Source of the DNA: an uncultured Lachnospiraceae bacterium
GTDB taxonomy: Bacteria > Bacillota_A > Clostridia > Lachnospirales > Lachnospiraceae
Reading direction: 5' to 3'
DNA: 5,329 bases
NCBI GenBank assembly: GCA_910577835.1
Contig: CAJTOU010000110.1
Location: 1 to 5,329, forward strand
The position numbers and the translations under genes were made by a program. The notes under the pieces are model-generated. The model was not told where the DNA came from. It was given only the letters and a program-made list of their open reading frames with translations, and did not search any database. Positions 1 to 5,058 of this stretch are shown in pieces; the stretch's first letter is position 1, and each line of letters opens with the position of its first letter.

Positions 1-16
1 TGTGTATAAGAGACAG
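1..16. other. Nextera (Tn5 mosaic end) adapter remnant
   Basis: The first 16 bases, TGTGTATAAGAGACAG, equal the last 16 bases of the 19-bp Tn5 mosaic end used in Nextera sequencing libraries. They lie exactly at the contig edge and run into the reading frame of the XRE gene, which fits untrimmed adapter at the end of an assembly and not a natural Tn5 end. Sequence before base 17 should not be treated as genomic. Confidence 0.95.
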
Positions 17-189
17 ACCAGATTGTCTATGGTCGGCAGAGCCACACCCTGCTGCCACTTGTAGATGGCCTGCGGCGTGGCAAAACCGAAGATGTCCTGC
101 AGATCCCTTACCGACAGCCCGGCCTGCTTCCGCAGCCTCGCTATGTTCTGTCCTGTCCTAATCATATCTATAGTTGGCAGATTTACCAT
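17..189 (-). CDS. XRE-family helix-turn-helix regulator, 3' end missing
   Basis: The N-terminal ~57 residues of a Cro/CI-type DNA-binding protein, cut off by the adapter at the contig edge. The ATG at 189-187 is preceded by AGGAGG (198-203) with an 8-nt spacer, which fixes the start. A short leader (MVNLPTIDMIRTGQ) is followed by the HTH: NIARLRKQAGLS (helix 1 and turn), VRDLQDIFGF (helix 2), PQAIYKWQQG (recognition helix), then LPTIDNLV, the usual 'lP..dNL' ending of the XRE fold. The PQAIYKWQ variant is common in small regulators on Clostridia plasmids, phages and integrative elements. The gene lies 43 nt downstream of the tRNA-like gene on the same strand, and no promoter was recognised in the gap. 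Its target and any C-terminal domain cannot be judged. Confidence 0.9.
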
Positions 190-232
190 TGCTCTCACCT
201 CCTGCTATTTGAGATAAATATCCAGGCGGCAA

Positions 233-324
233 TGCTCCATATGGGGCTCGAACCCATGACTCCTCGATTAAAAGTTAGGGATGCCCTTTATCCCTTGTGC
301 TCATCCCATCTGAGCTAATGGAGC
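233..324 (-). tRNA. tRNA-Lys(UUU)-like gene with abnormal anticodon region; possible pseudo-tRNA
   Basis: Most cloverleaf parts are intact on the minus strand: acceptor GCTCCAT (324-318) pairs perfectly with ATGGAGC (240-234), TA follows, D-stem GCTC/GAGC (315-312, 302-299) encloses a loop with GGG, and T-arm ATGGG-TTCGAGC-CCCAT (257-241) is canonical. Discriminator is A (233); CCA is not encoded. The 41 nt between D- and T-stems (298-258) are too long for a class I tRNA. They hold a perfect 6-bp hairpin, AGGGAT/ATCCCT, whose 7-nt loop lacks U33, and then CTTTTAATC, identical to the loop and first 3' stem bases of Bacillus tRNA-Lys(UUU). The bases 5' of that loop (CCTAA) pair poorly with TCGAG. 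Either a tRNA-Lys carries an ~18-20 nt insertion and a decayed stem, or this is an atypical 92-nt tRNA with a long variable region. Activity is doubtful. Confidence 0.7.
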
Positions 325-326
325 AT

Positions 327-361
327 AAAAAATACCGCCTACCTCATTAAGATAAGCGGTA
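327..361 (-). terminator. Strong intrinsic terminator of the small-ORF unit
   Basis: On the minus strand TACCGCTTATC (361-351) pairs with GGTAGGCGGTA (343-333), giving 11 pairs with three G-T wobbles, extendable by one or two more around a small loop. Six Ts follow immediately (332-327). The opposite strand has no T-tract after the hairpin, so this acts on minus-strand transcripts. It closes the transcript that begins near 617. Confidence 0.87.
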
Positions 362-384
362 CTTGAAATCTATGGTCTACTCCC

Positions 385-406
385 GGCAGCCTTCCAAAGG
401 ACTGCC
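385..406 (-). repeat. Hairpin in the 3' untranslated region of the small ORF
   Basis: GGCAG (385-389) pairs with CTGCC (402-406), and inside them CCTT (390-393) pairs with AAGG (397-400) with one bulged A. No T-run follows on either strand, so it is not an intrinsic terminator. It lies between the stop codon at 414 and the terminator, and may protect the 3' end of the transcript or be incidental. Confidence 0.45.
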
Positions 407-413
407 CCGAACA

Positions 414-572
414 TCACACAGCTTTTCGCCTTTTTCTTATCTTACATGAGCGCATCTTAACCAGACTCTGTTCTTTTTCTTTACTGAACAGTGCCTCATA
501 ATGTTCGCTATGCAGATAATAGGCAACGGAAGTTGCTGCAAATCCATTTATGGCGAGATTAGCTGTTGTCAT
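414..572 (-). CDS. Small basic protein of unknown function, 52 residues
   Basis: I do not recognise this family. The frame is open back to an ATG at 719, but that start has no ribosome binding site. The ATG at 572-570 has AAGGA (580-584) 7 nt upstream and lies about 45 nt after the transcription start predicted from the promoter at 624-652, so I choose it. The product begins MTTANLAINGFAATSVAYYL, a mildly hydrophobic stretch too short and too polar for a clear membrane helix. An acidic-basic middle (HSEHYEALFSKEKEQ) follows, and then a strongly basic tail (RSCKIRKRRKAV). The tail could bind nucleic acid, which is inference from composition only. With its own promoter and terminator it forms a self-contained unit of about 290 nt. 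The transcript could instead act mainly as an RNA. Confidence 0.6.
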   Translation of the reverse strand: MTTANLAINGFAATSVAYYLHSEHYEALFSKEKEQSLVKMRSCKIRKRRKAV

Positions 573-623
573 GGCTGTTTCCTTTCTGGGCCTTATCGGT
601 CCGCTTTGTTTTCTACTGTATCC

Positions 624-652
624 ACTATAGCACCAATCTGCCCATTTGTCAT
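624..652 (-). promoter_or_regulatory. SigmaA-type promoter for the small ORF
   Basis: On the minus strand ATGACA (-35, 652-647) and TATAGT (-10, 629-624) are separated by exactly 17 nt, each hexamer with five of six consensus bases. Transcription would start near 617, about 45 nt before the ATG at 572. The promoter lies inside the longer open frame that begins at 719, which supports the shorter gene model. Confidence 0.6.
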
Positions 653-771
653 TATACTGATAATATAATGAAACTGGAATGGCAGCTGCCGGTCCTTTTC
701 TTTTTAGCGGCTCTTGCATGAAAATGCCGAAACTACATAAATACTAAACAACGAGGAAAAACCGTCTATAA

Positions 772-1917
772 TCAATTTTCATGCCACTTTTTATCAAATG
801 CATTCACCCTATATTCTAACTCTTCACCCAAAATAGGTCTTAAAGCAGGTCGGACTCTCTGCTTATCTTCCTGCCAACCTATCACATAATCCCCCAAAAC
901 ATCCAACATCATTTGTGTTCCATATGATGCAACAAAGTTCTTACCCCGTTTTCGATATCCAAGTGCTTTTTTTAAAGAATAGAACAAGGCATCAAGCTTA
1001 ATCTGTTCATTTCTCTCTTCATCCATATGTTCTATGAAGAGCGATATCTTATCGCCATCAATCTTGTAACCTGGTTCATTTCTTACTTTCCTTTGGGTAG
1101 CCTCAAAATCAGCAAAAAACAAATCTTCACCTGCATACTCATAAATAGCTATATTTTGCCTTTCTAACTCTTTTCTTATATTTTCAGTCCGTATAGCTAT
1201 CACTTCAAGATTATCAGTATATATCGTTCCACCCATGCAAAAGATAATATAGCCTACTTTATTACAATCAACTTTTTCCTCCAACAAACGAACTATGTCT
1301 TCAAATATTGGGGGAAAGTTTTCCTTCTCTCTATATGTTCCCCTCTGGTTGTTTACAAATAAATTTCTAAATTCCGAATGAATTTCAATTAACAGCGCTA
1401 ACTCTGTGTCGTATTTTCCTTCAGATAATTCCTGAAGATTAGCCCTATACACATCAACACTCTCAAGATGATTATTCAAGGAATATTCAAAGGACCTAAA
1501 AAATGTATTATATGATGATTTTTCCAGCTTTTGCATTTGCTCCCCAACTAAATCAGCAATATCACTAATCGCTCCCTCAGGCACTGCCTCCGATGCTGTA
1601 ACTTCCTCATGCCATTGTGTGTATATTCTATGGATTGTTTTTTCAGTCCCAATTCCTGTCGATGCGACTTTTCCATCTCTCTTTTGCAGCGAAAGACGGT
1701 CAACACGAAAATGTTCAATCCCTATTAAGATACCTTTTTCATGTTCCAATGCTGGTGGGCAGTATCTTACAAAATCGGGGCGCTCCTTATCCATCCTGTC
1801 AAACTCTTTTCCACATATTTTATTGATGATTTGTTTGCTTTCCTCATGTAATGAATTCTTTTCCTTTATCACTCTGTTTAAACAGAATAACTCATTATTT
1901 TTCTTATCCAAATTCAC
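772..1917 (-). CDS. Putative PD-(D/E)XK nuclease-like protein, 381 residues
   Basis: I cannot assign this to a named family. The start is GTG (1917-1915) with GAGG (1926-1929) 8 nt upstream; an in-frame TAG two codons before it rules out a longer product. After a charged N-terminus comes KEFDRMDKERPDFV (residues 37-50), then GILIGIEHFRVD (62-73). 'E.PDF ... iGiE' resembles the PD and (D/E)xK core of many PD-(D/E)XK nuclease-like proteins, with candidate residues E38, D48 and E68, but the usual lysine of ExK is F70. Residues ~175-275 look like a second alpha/beta region (ALLIEIHSEF, VGYIIFCMGG, IYEYAGEDLFFADF). No signal peptide or membrane helix is visible, so it is likely cytoplasmic. The gene is AT-rich, and follows the DUF2971 gene by 166 nt beside an AbiE system, consistent with defence cargo. 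A DNA or RNA cutting role is inference. Confidence 0.8.
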   Translation of the reverse strand: MNLDKKNNELFCLNRVIKEKNSLHEESKQIINKICGKEFDRMDKERPDFVRYCPPALEHEKGILIGIEHFRVDRLSLQKRDGKVASTGIGTEKTIHRIYTQWHEEVTASEAVPEGAISDIADLVGEQMQKLEKSSYNTFFRSFEYSLNNHLESVDVYRANLQELSEGKYDTELALLIEIHSEFRNLFVNNQRGTYREKENFPPIFEDIVRLLEEKVDCNKVGYIIFCMGGTIYTDNLEVIAIRTENIRKELERQNIAIYEYAGEDLFFADFEATQRKVRNEPGYKIDGDKISLFIEHMDEERNEQIKLDALFYSLKKALGYRKRGKNFVASYGTQMMLDVLGDYVIGWQEDKQRVRPALRPILGEELEYRVNAFDKKWHEN

Positions 1918-1972
1918 TATCTATACCTCATTTCTGGTATCTCTATTCGGAAACAGATGTTTTGTAGCTACA

Positions 1973-1981
1973 TTTATAACA
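1973..1981 (-). promoter_or_regulatory. Possible extended -10 promoter element for the 381-residue gene
   Basis: TGTTATAAA on the minus strand (1981-1973) matches an extended -10 (TGnTATAAT) and would start transcription roughly 50 nt before the GTG at 1917. No convincing -35 lies 16-18 nt upstream. The rest of the 166-nt gap holds only a short hairpin (CCGTA/TACGG) and no clear terminator for the DUF2971 gene. Confidence 0.25.
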
Positions 1982-2083
1982 GCACTGACCACGTTGCCCT
2001 CTGCAAGGCCGTATATCTACGGTACTGCCCCATGATATACAGACCGCTGATTTTTAGAGGAATGCCGAATATATAGGGCAAGG

Positions 2084-2944
2084 CTATTTTATCTTGTATA
2101 TTTCCGACTGTCCTTCAAAGTTTATATTCCTTAATCGACATATGTCTTGAACAATATCCACATACCACTGTGGTGCTACTGGATGTACCATGACACCTTC
2201 TAAGAAATCAGATATGTCTCCAGCATCCTCTATTCTAACATTATTATCGCCAATCTTGTCCCAGTCAGGTCTCTGGACACAAATTTTCTCAGTCAAGTAA
2301 TCTATGATTTCCTCATCCGTTTTACCTTTTATCTGCTCTTCAATTTTGAATTTCACACCAAAACTAGATAGTCCCTCTGCACTGCCTAAGCTGTTATCCG
2401 CAATTAACAGGCGATATTCTCCTTCATGTTTAAATGCAGGTCTTTTGTGAAAATATGTTTCATGTGTCAGCAAACTACTTTTCATTTGGTCGAGCTGTTG
2501 CTCCATTATGGATTTTTTGTTTAAGTCATAATTTACTTTCTCAAGATAGACACTAAACTGTTCTTTTTCCGGAAAAATCTTTTGCGTATGAACTAATAAC
2601 TTATCGTCTTTTGTCCTTATTCTGACCGCTCTATTTCCATACGAATAACATCTCCACATGGCATCAGTTTCGGGGTGTTTTGACCAACATTGAGCATAGG
2701 TGAACCACTTACTGTGCCACATTCTAAAATAATTGTCAGGAATCGCATAATAATTCCTTGGGCACAGATTGTAATACATTTCCCTTACTATTTTCCGTAC
2801 ATCCCCAGGGGTTTCCATATGGGAAAATAAATACCCTTCATATTTATCCTCCCATGAAGATGGGCGTACATATCTATCTTTGTTATTTATGATGAGGTTT
2901 ATAAAGTCTTCAAAACTTATATATCTAAAAAGGTTCTTACTCAT
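2084..2944 (-). CDS. DUF2971-family protein, 286 residues
   Basis: Recognised from the usual order of DUF2971 signatures: LFRYISFEDFINLI at the N-terminus (K/R-Y motif), VRPSSWEDKYEGYL (position of the family's 'p..fnDpfE'), YAQCWSKHPETDAMWRCYS (the 'cfS....lpMW..Y' block) followed by the NRAVRIRTKD strand, and YFHKRPAFKHEGEYRLLI (the 'K...f.yE.EyRl' block). The ATG at 2944-2942 has AGGAGG (2951-2956) with a 6-nt spacer. The frame is open upstream to a TTG at 3043, but those 33 codons have no ribosome binding site, so the shorter start is right. The biochemical function of DUF2971 is not established to my knowledge. It is a soluble protein family frequent on mobile and phage-related islands. 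The 181-nt gap after the AbiE toxin holds no clear terminator, so read-through from AbiE is possible. Gene is AT-rich. Confidence 0.85.
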   Translation of the reverse strand: MSKNLFRYISFEDFINLIINNKDRYVRPSSWEDKYEGYLFSHMETPGDVRKIVREMYYNLCPRNYYAIPDNYFRMWHSKWFTYAQCWSKHPETDAMWRCYSYGNRAVRIRTKDDKLLVHTQKIFPEKEQFSVYLEKVNYDLNKKSIMEQQLDQMKSSLLTHETYFHKRPAFKHEGEYRLLIADNSLGSAEGLSSFGVKFKIEEQIKGKTDEEIIDYLTEKICVQRPDWDKIGDNNVRIEDAGDISDFLEGVMVHPVAPQWYVDIVQDICRLRNINFEGQSEIYKIK

Positions 2945-2991
2945 CGAATACCTCCTCCCTGATATTCGCAACATTTCAAATAATATAATAG

Positions 2992-3017
2992 CATACGTTT
3001 CTATGTATTTCCGTATG
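2992..3017. repeat. Inverted repeat upstream of the DUF2971 gene
   Basis: CATACG (2992-2997) and CGTATG (3012-3017) form a perfect 6-bp inverted repeat with a 14-nt AT-rich spacer, 48-73 nt upstream of the DUF2971 start codon. Position and shape would suit an operator, but no convincing promoter hexamers were found beside it. Confidence 0.25.
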
Positions 3018-3125
3018 AATCCCAGAGTATCAACATTTTTCAACCTTCAGCATAATTCTGGAAAAATATCATAACGGCCGCTATTTCTATAAGGGACATG
3101 TGACTCTGGGCATCACTAAACACCC

Positions 3126-4166
3126 CTACTCCTCCAGAATGCGCACTGCTTCTACGAGATAGCCATAGGCCTCCAGCTTATGCTTTTTTATATAGGACAG
3201 TTTCTTATATCTGCTCTTTGCCATGGTCTCGGCTATGTATCTCTCGGGATTTCCTATTTTTACAAATGGCCGTCTTTTCAAAACACAGGCCGCAAGGTAC
3301 ATCACCTGGCAGGCGTCTATGGCAGCTCTTTCCCCATTATACTTGCCCTGCAGGATATGGCTGTCGAGGGCGTTTGCTCCCTCTACATACATCGGGTATT
3401 CCTCCGGGTCTGTACAGCCCCTTCCGATAATGCAGGCCGCTGTACGAATCGTGTCCCGCAATACGCTTTCCCTGTCTTCTGCAATATCCCGGAAAGCGAT
3501 TTCTTCCGCCACCACCCTGTCATACGTCTCCCACAGTTCCCGCTGGTCTGTAAAAATCTCCGACAGGGTGGCCACATCATACAGCTGCTTCATGATTTCC
3601 AGTTCTTTCTTTGTCCCGAGCGGGATGCCCGTCGTGTGGGGTGCAAATGCCGTCATCTTGTCGCCTAAAATACAGTTTGCACTTGGCATCACTATCTTCG
3701 ATGATTCCCCTGTGGTGAGCAGGATATCGTTCTGTATTTCCCGCTCTACCAGAGCAGCATAGGGACTTTCCATGAATACGATGTCCAGCAGAATATAGAA
3801 ATCCTTTTTCAGGATTGGCGAGGCATACATAAATTTATAATGCGCCTTCTCTATCCTGTTCTTTCCTTTCCGGCTCTGTTTTTCATGGTGCTTGAATGGG
3901 AAAATCCTTGCTGCCTCCATCACAAACTTCTCCACGTCAGCCCCAGGTTCCACTATGATATCGATATCCGTGGACAGCCTCAGCGGATGCTCCGTAAGCA
4001 GGAGAAGGCTGGTGCCTCCCTTAAAGACAAAATCCATGCCCACCTGCGCCAGTGCCTCCAGCAGCCCAAAAGCATACATGACCCTTTCCAGCAGCCCCGG
4101 ATCCTTTTTATACTTTTTCTGTAACCCTCTGATGTACTCCAGCGTAAATATCTCTCTTGAAAGCAT
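3126..4166 (-). CDS. abiEii: AbiEii/AbiGii-type nucleotidyltransferase toxin of a type IV toxin-antitoxin system
   Basis: Toxin half of an AbiE system: a DNA polymerase beta-like nucleotidyltransferase in the cytoplasm whose action blocks growth, and which the AbiEi partner counters without stable binding in studied cases. Characteristic pieces are all present (numbering from the chosen start): FKGGTSLLLL (48-57) followed by RLSTDIDI (63-70), giving the GGTS...DxD metal-binding motif; FYILLDIVF (123-131) with the third acidic residue, D128; and GDKMTAFAPHTTGIP (168-182) then KELEIMKQLYDVATL, the lysine-containing C-terminal motif typical of this subfamily. Length of 346 residues is normal for full-length members. 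Two ATGs compete: the one at 4172 touches AGGAGG (4173-4178) with no spacer, while the one at 4166 has a 6-nt spacer, so I choose 4166. It overlaps the antitoxin gene by 59 nt, implying translational coupling. No catalytic residue appears lost. Confidence 0.93.
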   Translation of the reverse strand: MLSREIFTLEYIRGLQKKYKKDPGLLERVMYAFGLLEALAQVGMDFVFKGGTSLLLLTEHPLRLSTDIDIIVEPGADVEKFVMEAARIFPFKHHEKQSRKGKNRIEKAHYKFMYASPILKKDFYILLDIVFMESPYAALVEREIQNDILLTTGESSKIVMPSANCILGDKMTAFAPHTTGIPLGTKKELEIMKQLYDVATLSEIFTDQRELWETYDRVVAEEIAFRDIAEDRESVLRDTIRTAACIIGRGCTDPEEYPMYVEGANALDSHILQGKYNGERAAIDACQVMYLAACVLKRRPFVKIGNPERYIAETMAKSRYKKLSYIKKHKLEAYGYLVEAVRILEE

Positions 4167-4917
4167 GCCCATCCTCCTGCTGACTGTATCTTAATTCCAC
4201 ATTTGTTTTTTCCTTCAGGAATGTCTTTATCTCTGTTTCCAGATGTCTCCGCCTTGCATATCGGAACAACCTCATCTCATCAATGCTGTATCTGGAAAAC
4301 GCATCTTCATAAATTCCCTGGTACTCACTTCTGCTGACCAGTCTGCCCGTCAGCTTTTTTGAGAATAGATCCACAAGCAGCTTCTCCAGAGGGGCAGAAT
4401 GCCCTATGGCAGGTTTTGGGGCTTCTGAAACCAGTTTCTGCACTACGATAGTATCGTCATTTCCCCGCTGCCTGTAGTACATGTCCTTACTGGGGCAGAA
4501 CAGCACATCCGGGAATCTTTCATGCAGCATTTCGAATACCGAAGCCTCGCACATGTTTTCTACTTCCACAAATATAGTGTTTCTTCCAAATAAATGGTTT
4601 ACAAATTCATTCATCTGGTACATCTCCCACATCTGGAATTCAATCAGCGGGAATTCACGGCTGACTGCCTGCTCAATCTCCAGATATGCTTCAAGGTGGT
4701 CATAGTTATATTCCCTTTTTCCGCTTTCCTCCGTAACACGGATATATACGCCCCGTCCAATGCTGGCAATCCTCTGCTCCCTCTTCAGTTCTGACAGCAG
4801 CCAGGAAACAGAGCTGTCTGAATAGTTTGCGTTTGTTTCCCTTACCTTGTTACTGAACTGCTGTTTTGTAAAGCTTTCATCTACAGGCATGTGTTTGATG
4901 ATGTCCTTCATGTCCAT
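4108..4917 (-). CDS. abiEi: AbiEi-like antitoxin and autorepressor, 269 residues
   Basis: Antitoxin half of the AbiE pair. The N-terminal ~60 residues form a winged helix: FTKQQFSNKV (helix), SDSSVSWLLSELKREQRI (recognition region) and ASIGRGVYIR (wing), the 'i.r.grGvYi' ending typical of AbiEi-like and related Firmicute regulators (some databases may file it as DUF6577). Residues ~70-245 form the C-terminal domain, needed for antitoxicity in characterised AbiEi proteins. ATG at 4917-4915 follows AGGGGTG (4929-4923). Two matching palindromes flank its promoter, fitting the negative autoregulation known for AbiEi. The last ~20 residues (after about NVELRY) lie in the overlap with the toxin gene and look unlike a conserved domain. 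They may be a read-through extension. Confidence 0.88.
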   Translation of the reverse strand: MDMKDIIKHMPVDESFTKQQFSNKVRETNANYSDSSVSWLLSELKREQRIASIGRGVYIRVTEESGKREYNYDHLEAYLEIEQAVSREFPLIEFQMWEMYQMNEFVNHLFGRNTIFVEVENMCEASVFEMLHERFPDVLFCPSKDMYYRQRGNDDTIVVQKLVSEAPKPAIGHSAPLEKLLVDLFSKKLTGRLVSRSEYQGIYEDAFSRYSIDEMRLFRYARRRHLETEIKTFLKEKTNVELRYSQQEDGHAFKRDIYAGVHQRVTEKV

Positions 4918-4928
4918 AATTTCACCCC

Positions 4929-4974
4929 TATTATAGATTCGGCAATTTCTGTTATTTTTGCCGAACTTATAATA
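4929..4974. promoter_or_regulatory. Operator 1, composite palindrome at the AbiE transcription start
   Basis: TTCGGCAA (4938-4945) and TTGCCGAA (4958-4965) form a perfect 8-bp inverted repeat around a 12-nt AT-rich spacer. Around it with the same centre, TATTATA (4929-4935) pairs with TATAATA (4968-4974). The element runs from just before the predicted start site (~4970) to the ribosome binding site, where a bound repressor would block transcription. It is a likely AbiEi binding site. Confidence 0.75.
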
Positions 4975-4976
4975 CG

Positions 4977-5005
4977 AGTATATGCTATATACAAAAATAA
5001 GTCAA
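4977..5005 (-). promoter_or_regulatory. SigmaA promoter of the abiE operon
   Basis: On the minus strand TTGACT (-35, 5005-5000) and TATACT (-10, 4982-4977) are separated by exactly 17 nt, each one base from consensus. Transcription would start near 4970, leaving a leader of about 50 nt before the antitoxin ATG at 4917. The promoter sits between two matching palindromes; operator 2 overlaps half of the -35. Confidence 0.82.
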
Positions 5006-5054
5006 TATTACAATTCCGGCAATTTTTAATATTTTTGCCGAAAATGTAATATTG
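5003..5054. promoter_or_regulatory. Operator 2, composite palindrome over the AbiE -35 region
   Basis: CGGCAA (5017-5022) and TTGCCG (5035-5040) repeat the core of operator 1 with the same 12-nt spacer. Outer arms CAATATTACA (5003-5012) and TGTAATATTG (5045-5054) are a perfect 10-bp inverted repeat with the same centre. It is offset from operator 1 by 77 bp and starts four bases past the stop codon of the DUF5348 remnant. Confidence 0.75.
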
Positions 5055-5058
5055 TATT

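Noticed and set aside
333..361. T-box riboswitch suggested by TACCGC in the terminator stem next to a tRNA-like gene
   Set aside because: The T-box consensus around GGTGG-ACCGCG and a specifier stem-loop are absent, and the hairpin lies downstream of an ORF and its stop codon, so it is a plain terminator.
573..719. 49-codon N-terminal extension of the small ORF from the ATG at 719
   Set aside because: There is no ribosome binding site at 719, a good promoter lies inside the extension, and the ATG at 572 has AAGGA at correct spacing.
707..731. CGGC...TGCCGAA resembling an AbiE operator, and another isolated TGCCGAA at 2063
   Set aside because: The spacing differs from the true operators (CGGC-N14-GCCG, not N16), the second lacks a partner half-site, and neither is near a recognised promoter.
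1983..2035. Short minus-strand reading frame beginning MGQYRRYTALQ in the gap before the 381-residue gene
   Set aside because: It is only about 19 codons, has no ribosome binding site, and I see no known family.
2945..3043. 33-codon N-terminal extension of the DUF2971 protein from a TTG
   Set aside because: The start would be TTG without a ribosome binding site, whereas the ATG at 2944 has AGGAGG at 6 nt and lies just before the first family motif.
3021..3110. Inverted repeat CCCAGAGT / ACTCTGGG separated by 74 nt
   Set aside because: One 8-bp match at this distance is not unlikely by chance in a 180-nt gap, and nothing else ties it to a function.
3180..3762. Long plus-strand open frames opposite the AbiE toxin gene
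   Set aside because: They are antisense shadows of a gene with clear catalytic motifs, have no ribosome binding sites, and resemble no protein.
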